A stretch of 10,561 nucleotides of DNA. Origin: Opitutaceae bacterium. GTDB taxonomy: Bacteria > Verrucomicrobiota > Verrucomicrobiia > Opitutales > Opitutaceae. The stretch is from contig JAISTY010000099.1 of NCBI GenBank assembly GCA_031272375.1, forward strand, positions 1 to 10,561, written 5' to 3'. Both the position numbers and the translations under genes were made by a program. Shown piece after piece: positions 1 to 7,094 of the stretch. The notes under the pieces were generated by a model. It worked only from the letters and a program-made list of their open reading frames with translations, ran no database searches and was not told the DNA's origin. The number at the start of each line of letters is the position of its first letter. Position 1 is the first letter of the stretch.

Positions 1-1
1 C

Positions 2-1255
2 GGCCTCCTCAACGTCCTCCCGCTCCTCCTCCTCGCCCTGCCCGCCGGCGTCCTCGCCGACCGCCTCGACCGCCGCAAAATCATCACCGCCACCTCCGCC
101 GCCTCCTGCCTCCTCTGCGCCCTCCTCGCCCTCGTCACCCGCTTCCACGCCGCCATCCCCGACGCCGCCCCGCTCCGCGCCGTCAACGCCCTCCTCGCCG
201 GCGCCGCCGCCTGCGTCACCTCCGGCGGCGCCGCCGGCGCTGTCCGCTTCGACAACCCCGCCCTGCCCCTCGTCTTTCTCCTGCAACTCCTGCTCTCCGT
301 CGCCTTCGTCATCGGCAACCCCGCCCGCGCCGCCCTCGTCCCGCGCCTCGTCCCCGCCCCGGCCCTCTCCAACGCCTACCGCTGGAATTCCAGCGCCTTC
401 GAGCTTGCCGTCACCCTCGGCCTCCTCCTCGGCGGCCTCGTCGCCGCGTGGAGCTTCACCGCCGTCTATGCCTTCGCCGCCGTCTCCGCCGCCGCCCTCG
501 CCGCCGGCATCTCCGGCATCCGCCTCGCCCCCGGCGACAAGCCGCCGCCCGGACAAGCCGCCGCCGCTCCCGCCGGCGCCTCCGGCCTCTTCGCCGGCGT
601 CCCCTTCATCTGGCGCCAGAAAGCCGTCCTCGGCGCCATCTCCCTCGACCTCTTCGCCGTCCTCTTCGGCGGCGTTGTCGCCCTCCTCCCCATCTACGCC
701 GTCGAGGTCTTCTCCGGCGCCGCCGTCCCCTTCCTCGACGGCGCCACCTCCCACCGCTTCGTCACCGGGCTTCTCCGCGCCGCCCCCGCCCTCGGCGCCG
801 CGGCGATGGCCGTCGCCGGCGCCTACCTGCCCCCCTTCAAACGCCCCGGCGTCGCCCTCCTCTGGACCGTCGCCGGCTTCGGCGCCTCGCTGCTCGTCTT
901 CGCCCTCTCCAAAAACCTCTGGCTCTCCCTCGCCGCCCTCTTCGCCAGCGGCATGTGCGACAACGTCAGCGTCATCATCCGCCACACCCTCGTGCAGCTC
1001 CTCACCCCCGACCGCCTCCGCGGGCGCGTCTCCTCCGTGAACCAGCTCTTCATCGGCTGCTCCAACGACATCTCCGAGCTTCGCGGCGGCCTCGTCGCCG
1101 CCCGCCTCGGCGCCGTCGCCGCCGCCACCCTCGGCGGCTTGTGCACCCTGCTGACCGTCGCCGTCGTCGCCGCCGCCCTGCCCTCCCTCCGCGCCGTCCC
1201 CCCGCTCGACAAACTGAAACCAAGCGGCGAAAAGAAACCGCATGACACCTTTTGA
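2..1255 (+). CDS. MFS_3-type (EntS-like) drug/metabolite efflux permease, 5' end missing
   Basis: The frame is open from the left edge to a TGA at 1253-1255 and gives 417 residues; the start lies outside the window. The protein is an inner-membrane major facilitator permease, expected to have 12 membrane segments and to export a small molecule by proton antiport. Visible marks are the cytoplasmic loop 2-3 signature GVLADRLDRRK at residues 16-26, the segment NPARAALVPRLVP with SNAYRWNSSAFE (about nt 320-400), and the late conserved block LFASGMCDNVSVIIRHTLVQ followed by LTPDRLRGRVSSVNQLFIG (about nt 940-1060), which is characteristic of the MFS_3 family that includes enterobactin exporter EntS. 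Since loop 2-3 usually starts near residue 70, roughly 50 residues are missing. The stop overlaps the thioesterase gene by 14 nt, suggesting translational coupling. An extra Ala/Gly-rich stretch (about nt 190-250) lies between segments 3 and 4. The substrate cannot be told. Confidence 0.9.
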   Translation, partial: GLLNVLPLLLLALPAGVLADRLDRRKIITATSAASCLLCALLALVTRFHAAIPDAAPLRAVNALLAGAAACVTSGGAAGAVRFDNPALPLVFLLQLLLSVAFVIGNPARAALVPRLVPAPALSNAYRWNSSAFELAVTLGLLLGGLVAAWSFTAVYAFAAVSAAALAAGISGIRLAPGDKPPPGQAAAAPAGASGLFAGVPFIWRQKAVLGAISLDLFAVLFGGVVALLPIYAVEVFSGAAVPFLDGATSHRFVTGLLRAAPALGAAAMAVAGAYLPPFKRPGVALLWTVAGFGASLLVFALSKNLWLSLAALFASGMCDNVSVIIRHTLVQLLTPDRLRGRVSSVNQLFIGCSNDISELRGGLVAARLGAVAAATLGGLCTLLTVAVVAAALPSLRAVPPLDKLKPSGEKKPHDTF

Positions 1256-1643
1256 GTTCTTCAAAAACGACCGCTACGCCGCCGCCGCGGGCATCGAGCT
1301 GCTTGAAATCGCCCCCGGCCGCGCCAGGGCGCGCATGGAGGTGCGCGACGCCCACCTGAACGCCGGCGGCACCGTCCAGGGCGGCGCGGTCTTCACGCTC
1401 GCCGACCTCGCCTTCGCCGCCGCCGTCAACGCCTCCGGCACCCTCGCCGTCTCCGTCGAGGCCGGCATCCGCTACTTCAAGTCCCCCGGCCCCGGCGCGA
1501 TGCTGCTCGCCGACGCCCGCGTCGTGAACGACCACGCGAAACTCCCCGCCTACGAGGTGCGCGTGACGGACGCCGCCGGCGTCCTCGTCGCGCTTTTCAC
1601 GGCGACGGCCTACCGGAAAAAAACGCCACTGCCGTTCGCCTGA
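1242..1643 (+). CDS. PaaI-family hotdog-fold acyl-CoA thioesterase
   Basis: This 133-residue cytoplasmic protein has the usual length of single-domain PaaI/4HBT thioesterases, which act as oligomers and hydrolyse acyl- or aryl-CoA thioesters. The active-site helix region reads HLNAGGTVQGGAVFTLADLAFA (residues about 39-60). Asn41, the Gly-Gly pair and Asp58 of the LAD motif match the family; the usual His of the HGG motif is Gln here, as I recall for one subgroup of PaaI-like proteins. The later strand SVEAGIRYFKSP and the tail ATAYRKKTPLPF are also typical of that subgroup. The ATG at 1242 is chosen because it gives the normal N-terminus (MTPFEFFKNDRYA). It lies 14 nt inside the permease gene, so the two are probably co-transcribed. 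No Shine-Dalgarno sequence is visible; coupling to the upstream gene may supply initiation. The substrate is unknown; a proofreading or detoxifying role is possible. Confidence 0.9.
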   Translation: MTPFEFFKNDRYAAAAGIELLEIAPGRARARMEVRDAHLNAGGTVQGGAVFTLADLAFAAAVNASGTLAVSVEAGIRYFKSPGPGAMLLADARVVNDHAKLPAYEVRVTDAAGVLVALFTATAYRKKTPLPFA

Positions 1644-1663
1644 ACGCCCCCGCGCCGCGTTCA
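1641..1663 (+). terminator. Possible hairpin overlapping the thioesterase stop codon
   Basis: A perfect 7-bp inverted repeat, TGAACGC and GCGTTCA, with a 9-nt GC-rich loop begins at the TGA stop codon. It is followed by six A residues rather than T, so it is not a classical intrinsic terminator on either strand. A second GC hairpin, CGCGCC/GGCGCG with a 6-nt loop, lies at 1689-1706. One or both may help end the permease-thioesterase transcript or protect its 3' end. The rest of 1644-1763 is C-rich and I see no recognisable promoter for the next gene. Confidence 0.35.
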
Positions 1664-1763
1664 AAAAACAACACGCCCCAAAAGCATTCGCGCCCCGTCC
1701 GGCGCGCTTGCCGCCCGCCCCGCGCCGCCCCAGCCTCGCCGCCGTTTTCACCGCCCTTCCAAA

Positions 1764-4523
1764 ATGAAACCAAAAGCCCTCCCCCTCCTCCTCGCCCTCA
1801 CCCTCGCGCTCCCGGCCGCCGCCGCCGATTACTGGTGGAAGGGCGGCAACACCACCGGCGACAAATACACCACGACGGAGGGCTACACCACCGGCCTCGG
1901 CAGCAATTGGGAGGGCAACGCCGCCCCCGCCGGCACCTCCATGAACCTCTTCTTCGGCGAGGTCGCCGTCCCGGTGGACGGCTACCTCCCCTTCAACAAC
2001 GTCCGCTCCAACCTTGGCCAGAACATCAACAGCAAGACCATCGCCTCCCTGAACTTCCTGCAAAACGCCACCGCCGGCTACCGCTTTCTCTCCTGCAACG
2101 ACCTCCTCTTCGCCGACGGCGCCTCCATCACCAACGATTCCCCCTACACCGTCGAAATCGTCGGCAACTCCTCCGGCCGCACCCACGGCCTCCTCGGCTC
2201 CCTCGTCCTCAACGCCAACGCCGGCGACCTCTTCCTCGGCAACACCGTCTATGCCGACAACGCCTCCGCCACCGCCCCGACCGACGTCACCAAAAACGGC
2301 GCCTATGCCGTCACCTTCAACCAGACCCAAACCTTCACCGGCAACCTCACCGTCAACGCCGGCGTCGTCCGGCTCCTCGGCTCCGGCACCCTCGGCGACA
2401 CCACCGACGCCGGCACGGGCAAAGTCATCCTCAACGGCGGCGACCTCGACCTCGCCACCACCAAGACCGCCTCCCTCAACCGCGCCCTCTCCGTCACCGC
2501 CGCCTCCGCCACCCTCACCGCCGGCAACTCCGCCGGAACCACCGGCCACAACTACAACTTCGGCGCCCTCTCCATCGGCTCCTCCACCCTCCACATCCGC
2601 GCCAACGCCAGCGTCACCGCGGGCGGCGCCACCGTCACCTTCAACGGCGCCCTCATCACCGGCGACGCCGTCTTCGACGTCGGCGACGGCGCCTTGTTGA
2701 GCCTCGGCGTCTCCTCCGTCGCCGGCGGCGCGCACGGCGACGCCGGCACCAGCCTCACCAAGACCGGCGCGGGCCTGCTCCACCTCTACGCCGTCAACAC
2801 CACGCCGGAGTTTTACGGCAACATCACCCTCCTCGAAGGCGACCTTCGCTTCCAGAACAGCGTCCCGATGGGCACCCACACCTTCACCATCGGCGGCGGG
2901 CGCGTCCTCTCCAACGCCTACAACCAGCACCGCCAGCTCGGCGGCAACCTCGTCCTCAACGGCTCCTTCACCTACGGCGACACCGCCTTCAGCGGCTGCA
3001 TCAGCTTTGTCTCCACCAACGACACCCTCCTCCAGACCACCCCGGTCATCACCACCCTCCGCAACAGCACCTTCCTCGCCGACGCCCTCGGACGCTTCAC
3101 CTACGCCGACGGCACGACCGACACCCACACCGCCAACGGCAGCCAGCTCGTCCTCACCGGCTCCCTCAAGGACAACGGCCTCGGCTTCGGCCTCACCAAG
3201 GAGGGCGACGGACGCCTCGTCCTCCAGGGCCTCCTCTCCGACTACTCCGGCGACGTCACCCTCAACACCGGCTTCCTCGAGGTCCGCGGCGACGCCCAGA
3301 GCCTCGGCAGCGGCTCCCTCGTCCTCAACGGCGGCTTGTTGCGCCTCGCCCCGCAGGGCGCCACCGGCACTTTCAGCTACGCCAATTCCGGCGTCGCCCT
3401 CAACGCCGACGCCACCCTCGTCCTCGACCGCTACTCCCTCACGGTCGCCGTCACCCACCGCTTCGGCGACCTCGCCGTCAACGCCCCCGCCACCTTCTCC
3501 GTCCTCCACGGCTACAACGTCGCCGCCAACGCCGACGCCACCCTCCAGTTCGGCAACATCACCCTCTCCGGCGCCACCACCTTCGACGTCGGCGAGGGCG
3601 CCGTCCTCGTCCTTGGCAAAGTCTCCGGCAACTCCGTCCCCATCACCAAAACCGGCGCCGGCACCCTCCGCTTCGACGCCACCTCCGGCGTCTCCGCCAG
3701 CAACGGCACCTATGGCGACATCATCCTTGAGGACGGCTGGCTCCAATTCCGCTTCACCCCCGCCGAAACCGCGCCCGCCAGCGTCGGCGGCAACCTCATC
3801 CTCCGCGGCGGCAAACTCTCCTCGAACGACACCCCCTCCCGCACCTTTTACCGCCCGCTCGCCATCGAGGGCGACGTCACCCTCGGCGACACCGTCGCCA
3901 ACGGCACCCTTGTCTTCAACGGCTCCATCACCCTCTCCGGCGTCCGCTCGCTGAACATTTTGAGCAAGGTCTGTTTCAACGGAACCGTCACCGGCGGCGG
4001 TCTCGAAAAATCGGGCGCCGGCGAACTCGCCATCAACGGCGTCAACGGCGACTTCGGCCCCGTCGCCCTCCGCGAAGGCCGCCTCTCCAACACCGGCAAA
4101 ATCGGCGGCGCCGTTTTTCTGGGCGACACCGGCGCGCTCGAAGCCTCCGTCGGCCTGAAGGCCGGCGCCGTCAGCTTCGGCTCCACGCTCAACATCACCC
4201 TCGACCTTGCCGGCGCCGTTCAAGGCGGCACGGCCATCACCCTCGACTCCCTCGCCGCCGCCGGCTCCTCCGTTTCCCTCACCCTTCTCAACGCCAACGA
4301 CGCCCTCCTCGACGGCTACACCCTGCTCTCCATCGGCTCCACGCTGCTCTCCGCCTCCGACTTCCACATCTCCGGCACCTCCCTCGACTGGGAGTTTGCC
4401 GGCGGCGCGCTCCAGCTCTCCGCCCCCATCCCCGAACCCGCGACAACCGCCCTCCTCCTCGCCCTCGCCGCTCTTGCCCTGTTTTGGGTTCACACAAAGG
4501 GCACAAAGTCCCCAAACTTTTGA
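1764..4523 (+). CDS. Secreted autotransporter-repeat (PATR) beta-solenoid protein with PEP-CTERM sorting signal
   Basis: The 919-residue protein starts with a Sec signal peptide (MKPKALPLLLALTLALPAAA, cleavage near residue 20). It continues with the module YWWKGGN...GLGSNWEGN (residues 23-52) that often opens verrucomicrobial PATR proteins. Four passenger-associated repeats of the form LTKxGxGxLxL...GxxxLxxGxLxF are visible at residues about 331-363, 477-507, 627-662 and 747-782; these predict a right-handed beta-solenoid. Residues about 240-405 and 548-710 look like an internal duplication. The C-terminus has IPEPATTALLLALAALALFW (889-908), a PEP-CTERM signal recognised by an exosortase after export. 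No beta-barrel domain is present, so this is not a true autotransporter. The final residues HTKGTKSPNF lack the usual Arg cluster and are encoded by a dispersed repeat. The ATG at 1764 is chosen because it gives a complete signal peptide; no ribosome-binding site is seen. No enzyme domain is visible; a structural or adhesive surface role is inferred. Confidence 0.9.
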   Translation: MKPKALPLLLALTLALPAAAADYWWKGGNTTGDKYTTTEGYTTGLGSNWEGNAAPAGTSMNLFFGEVAVPVDGYLPFNNVRSNLGQNINSKTIASLNFLQNATAGYRFLSCNDLLFADGASITNDSPYTVEIVGNSSGRTHGLLGSLVLNANAGDLFLGNTVYADNASATAPTDVTKNGAYAVTFNQTQTFTGNLTVNAGVVRLLGSGTLGDTTDAGTGKVILNGGDLDLATTKTASLNRALSVTAASATLTAGNSAGTTGHNYNFGALSIGSSTLHIRANASVTAGGATVTFNGALITGDAVFDVGDGALLSLGVSSVAGGAHGDAGTSLTKTGAGLLHLYAVNTTPEFYGNITLLEGDLRFQNSVPMGTHTFTIGGGRVLSNAYNQHRQLGGNLVLNGSFTYGDTAFSGCISFVSTNDTLLQTTPVITTLRNSTFLADALGRFTYADGTTDTHTANGSQLVLTGSLKDNGLGFGLTKEGDGRLVLQGLLSDYSGDVTLNTGFLEVRGDAQSLGSGSLVLNGGLLRLAPQGATGTFSYANSGVALNADATLVLDRYSLTVAVTHRFGDLAVNAPATFSVLHGYNVAANADATLQFGNITLSGATTFDVGEGAVLVLGKVSGNSVPITKTGAGTLRFDATSGVSASNGTYGDIILEDGWLQFRFTPAETAPASVGGNLILRGGKLSSNDTPSRTFYRPLAIEGDVTLGDTVANGTLVFNGSITLSGVRSLNILSKVCFNGTVTGGGLEKSGAGELAINGVNGDFGPVALREGRLSNTGKIGGAVFLGDTGALEASVGLKAGAVSFGSTLNITLDLAGAVQGGTAITLDSLAAAGSSVSLTLLNANDALLDGYTLLSIGSTLLSASDFHISGTSLDWEFAGGALQLSAPIPEPATTALLLALAALALFWVHTKGTKSPNF
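4486..4510 (-). repeat. Two-unit copy of the CTYYGTGNN short tandem repeat, inverted
   Basis: Read on the minus strand, 4508-4500 is CTTTGTGCC and 4499-4491 is CTTTGTGTG, followed by AACCC. This is the same 9-bp unit as in the arrays at 8445-8480 and 8552-8578, in the opposite orientation. It lies inside the last codons of the PEP-CTERM gene and encodes most of the tail HTKGTKS. Confidence 0.6.
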
Positions 4524-4577
4524 ACAGAAGATAAAAAGAACAAACCGGAAGGCTCTGTTCTCAAGAGGTTAAATACC

Positions 4578-4626
4578 CCGTCCCACCTGTCCCCTGCTAT
4601 TCGTCCCCTCCTACGTCCCCTGTCTC
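4578..4626. repeat. Degenerate YGTCCC tract in intergenic region
   Basis: YGTCCC occurs four times, at 4579, 4588, 4602 and 4614, separated by C/T-rich spacers of varied length. Another CGTCCC lies at 8423 in the other repeat-bearing intergenic region. The stretch 4524-4663 otherwise holds no open frame and no convincing terminator for the PEP-CTERM gene; only a weak AGAACA/TGTTCT inverted repeat with a 13-nt loop follows its stop codon. Confidence 0.4.
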
Positions 4627-4663
4627 TTATCTTTAATCTCCGCGCGCGCCTTCGTGTGACGCC

Positions 4664-4696
4664 AAAAAAAACGGGCGCGAGGGTGTCGCGCCCGTT
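4664..4696 (-). terminator. Rho-independent terminator of glnN
   Basis: On the minus strand an 11-bp perfect stem, AACGGGCGCGA paired with TCGCGCCCGTT, encloses the 5-nt loop CACCC and runs directly into a stretch of eight T residues. It begins 26 nt after the glnN stop codon. The GC-rich stem with an immediate U-tract is a textbook intrinsic terminator. It also suggests that this gene's transcription ends here and does not run into the convergent PEP-CTERM gene. Confidence 0.93.
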
Positions 4697-4722
4697 GGAG
4701 GGATGACCGGCTTGCGCCGCCC

Positions 4723-6888
4723 TTACTTGATGAAGAGCAGCTCGCCGTAGGTCGGGAGCGGCCAGATGTCGTCGGCCACCTCGGCTTCGAGGGCGTCGGC
4801 GTCCGCGCGCACCTTGCTTTGGGCGGCGCGAACCTTGAGCGCGTGCTTGGCCTGCGCGGTGGCGTCGCCGGAGAACTTCTCGCGAAGCGTCTCAAGCTCG
4901 GCGATGCCCTTCTGGAGGCTGGCGACGAGCGCGCTGGCCTTCTTCAGCGCGGTGGCGTCGCCCTTGACGCCGGCGGCCTTCTGCGCGGCGAGGGTCTCGC
5001 CGAGGCGGACAATGTGCTTGTTGGCGGCGGGGACGATGAGCGTCTTCGCGATCTCAATCGCGGAGTTCAGCTCGGACTTCACCGTCTTCACGTAGGTCTC
5101 GACGTAGATCTCGTAGCGGGACTCGAGTTCGCGCTCGGAGAAGACGCCGTGTTTGACGAAGACCTCGACGGAAACCTTGTCGAGGAGCGCGGGGAGGGCG
5201 TCCACGGAGGTCTTGAGGTTCGGGAGCCCGCGCTTGGCGGCCTCCTTGTGCCAGGCCTCGGAGTAGCCGTCGCCGTTGAAGACAACCTTGCCGTGCTCCT
5301 TGATGATTTCCTGCAGCACGTCCTGGATGGCGTCGTTGAGAGCCGCGCCTTTTTTGCCCTCAAGCTTGGAGGCGATGTATTCGAGGGAGTCGGCGACGAT
5401 GGTGTTCAGCGCGACAAGCGGGCCGGCGATGGACTGGCCGGAGCCGACGGCGCGGAACTCGAAACGGTTGCCGGTGAAGGCGAAGGGCGAGGTGCGGTTG
5501 CGGTCGCCGGTGTCCTTCGCGAGGGGCGGGAGGATGTCCACGCCGACGCGGAGGGTGCCCTTGCCCTTGGAGGTCTTGGCGCCGCCGGCCTTGATCTGCT
5601 CGAAGATGGCGTTGAGCTGCTCCCCGAGGAAGATGGAGATGATGGCGGGCGGGGCCTCGTTCGCGCCGAGGCGGTGGTCGTTGGAGGCGGAGGCGACGCA
5701 GGCGCGCAGGAAACGGCTGTGGATGCTCACGGCCCGGATCACCGCGGCGCAGAACACGAGGAACTGCGCGTTGTCGTGCGGCGTGTCGCCCGGATCAAGC
5801 AGGTTGCCCTGGGTCTTGTTGCCAAGGGAAAAGTTCACGTGCTTCCCGGAGCCGTTCACGCCCTGGAAGGGCTTCTCGTTGAGGATGGCGACGAGGCCGT
5901 GCTTTTTGGCGACCCGCTTGAGGATGGTGCCGACGAGCTGGTTGTGGTCGGCGGCGATGTTGGCGCTCTCGAAAACCGGCGCGATTTCGTATTGCGCGGG
6001 AGCGACCTCGTTGTGGCGGGTCTTGATGGGAATGCCGAGTTTGTAGCACTCATTGTCCACCTCCATCATGAAGCCGAGCACGCGCTCGGGGATGGCGCCG
6101 AAATAGTGATCCTCGAACTCCTGCCCGCGCGCGGGCGGCGCGCCGAAAAGGGTGCGGTCGTTGATGTAGAGGTCGGGCCGCAGATAGAAGAGGTTCTCGT
6201 CAATGAGGAAATATTCCTGCTCCGGGCCGGCGGTGGCGGTGACCATTGAGATTTCCTTGTGGCCGAAGAGCTTGAGAATGCGCTGGGCCTGCTTGTCGAG
6301 CGCCTGCATGGAGCGGAGGAGCGGGGTCTTCTTGTCAAGGGCCTCGCCGGTCCAGGAAACGAACGCCGTCGGAATGCAGAGGGTCGCGCCGTTGGGGCCT
6401 TGGAAAATGTAGGCGGGGCTGGTCACGTCCCAGGCGGTGTAGCCGCGGGCCTCGAAGGTGGCGCGGATGCCGCCCGAGGGGAAACTGGAGGCGTCCGGCT
6501 CGCCCTGGATGAGCGCCTTGCCCGAAAACTCGGCGACCGCGGTGCCGCCGCCCGCGGGAACGAGGAAGCTGTCGTGTTTCTCCGCCGTCAGACCGGTGAG
6601 CGGGAAAAAGACGTGCGCGAAGTGCGTGGCCCCCTTCTCAATGGCCCACGCCTTCATCGCCGCCGCAACCTCGTCGGCAATCGTCATGTCGAGCTGGGAT
6701 CCCGTCTCGATGGTTTTCTTGAGGGCCTTGTAGGTGTCCTTCGAGAGGCGGCGCTGCATTTTCGAAAGATCGAAAACGTTTTGCCCGTAGAGGTCGCCGG
6801 TGAAGACGGCGGCGGCGTCAATGGAGACGGCGCGGGGCTTGGTGGCGACCGCGGCGCGGATGGCTTCTGTGCGAGTGGTGGTGCTCAT
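4723..6888 (-). CDS. glnN: Glutamine synthetase type III
   Basis: This cytoplasmic enzyme makes glutamine from glutamate, ammonia and ATP. Its 721 residues fit the GSIII class (about 700-730) and are far longer than GSI or GSII. The GSIII N-terminal region includes [16 protein letters not shown] (94-109). Catalytic-domain marks are GPEQEYFL (221-228, metal-binding glutamates), [12 protein letters not shown] (276-287), [13 protein letters not shown] (293-305), the [14 protein letters not shown]/metal block (345-355), [13 protein letters not shown] (404-416) and [16 protein letters not shown] (464-479). A helical C-terminal region ends in [16 protein letters not shown] (706-721), typical for GSIII. 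All key motifs appear intact. The start gives a normal N-terminus ([14 protein letters not shown]), but no Shine-Dalgarno sequence precedes it. The gene is probably transcribed alone: a strong terminator follows, and 206 nt separate it from the gene upstream. GSIII oligomers are dodecamers, and the gene is often nitrogen-regulated; no such site is recognised here. Confidence 0.98.
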   Translation of the reverse strand: MSTTTRTEAIRAAVATKPRAVSIDAAAVFTGDLYGQNVFDLSKMQRRLSKDTYKALKKTIETGSQLDMTIADEVAAAMKAWAIEKGATHFAHVFFPLTGLTAEKHDSFLVPAGGGTAVAEFSGKALIQGEPDASSFPSGGIRATFEARGYTAWDVTSPAYIFQGPNGATLCIPTAFVSWTGEALDKKTPLLRSMQALDKQAQRILKLFGHKEISMVTATAGPEQEYFLIDENLFYLRPDLYINDRTLFGAPPARGQEFEDHYFGAIPERVLGFMMEVDNECYKLGIPIKTRHNEVAPAQYEIAPVFESANIAADHNQLVGTILKRVAKKHGLVAILNEKPFQGVNGSGKHVNFSLGNKTQGNLLDPGDTPHDNAQFLVFCAAVIRAVSIHSRFLRACVASASNDHRLGANEAPPAIISIFLGEQLNAIFEQIKAGGAKTSKGKGTLRVGVDILPPLAKDTGDRNRTSPFAFTGNRFEFRAVGSGQSIAGPLVALNTIVADSLEYIASKLEGKKGAALNDAIQDVLQEIIKEHGKVVFNGDGYSEAWHKEAAKRGLPNLKTSVDALPALLDKVSVEVFVKHGVFSERELESRYEIYVETYVKTVKSELNSAIEIAKTLIVPAANKHIVRLGETLAAQKAAGVKGDATALKKASALVASLQKGIAELETLREKFSGDATAQAKHALKVRAAQSKVRADADALEAEVADDIWPLPTYGELLFIK

Positions 6889-6971
6889 GTTCGGTGGTTG
6901 GTGTGGTTGAAATTTCCCCGGCCGGACGCCTGGTTCGGCGGCGTGACCGGACGGTCTGTTTCGGGGAACAG

Positions 6972-7034
6972 CGAAAATCCCCTGCGTCCGCGAATGTCAA
7001 ATGCCTTATACAAAGAATAGAATTCTCTAATTCG
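6972..7034 (-). promoter_or_regulatory. Possible glnN promoter in AT-rich patch
   Basis: The 206-nt gap 6889-7094 upstream of glnN is mostly GC-rich but holds one AT-rich island. On the minus strand it contains TATAAG (7010-7005), a fair -10 box whose matching -35 (GAATTA at 7033-7028) is poor. Just after it comes a perfect TTGACA (7000-6995), but no good -10 lies 16-18 nt downstream of that. The position, about 110-120 nt before the start codon, fits a promoter with a moderately long leader. I found no sigma-54 GG-N10-GC pair in the island and no recognisable riboswitch. Confidence 0.3.
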
Positions 7035-7079
7035 GATGCGGCCATCCCATTACCTTTTCCTCAACAGCCGCCTCCGACA

Positions 7080-7093
7080 CGCGGTCTCCCGCG
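7080..7093 (-). other. Small hairpin just after the exported-protein gene
   Basis: CGCGG and CCGCG (5 bp, 4-nt loop) lie immediately downstream of the TAG stop of the 402-residue protein. The stem is short and is not followed by a U-tract, so termination here is uncertain and read-through towards glnN cannot be excluded. Confidence 0.2.
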
Positions 7094-7094
7094 C

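Noticed and set aside
1835..3730. 631-codon plus-strand frame rich in Arg, Pro and His
   Set aside because: It is an out-of-frame reading of the PEP-CTERM gene; the composition is an artefact of GC-rich codons.
1050..4493. 1147-codon open frame on the minus strand
   Set aside because: It is antisense to the clear PEP-CTERM gene. Its translation is a low-complexity Gly/Ala/Glu/Val/Asp series with no domain, as expected from reverse reading of CTC/GCC/ACC codons.
1764..4523. True type V autotransporter
   Set aside because: The repeats are of passenger type, but there is no C-terminal beta-barrel; the protein ends in a PEP-CTERM segment instead.
4819..6249. 476-codon plus-strand frame opposite glnN
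   Set aside because: It is a shadow of the highly conserved glutamine synthetase gene, with low-complexity Gly/Val/Glu/Asp sequence and no signature.
6889..7094. Sigma-54 promoter or glutamine riboswitch upstream of glnN
   Set aside because: I looked for GG-N10-GC in the AT-rich island and for a known glutamine-RNA structure, and neither was found.
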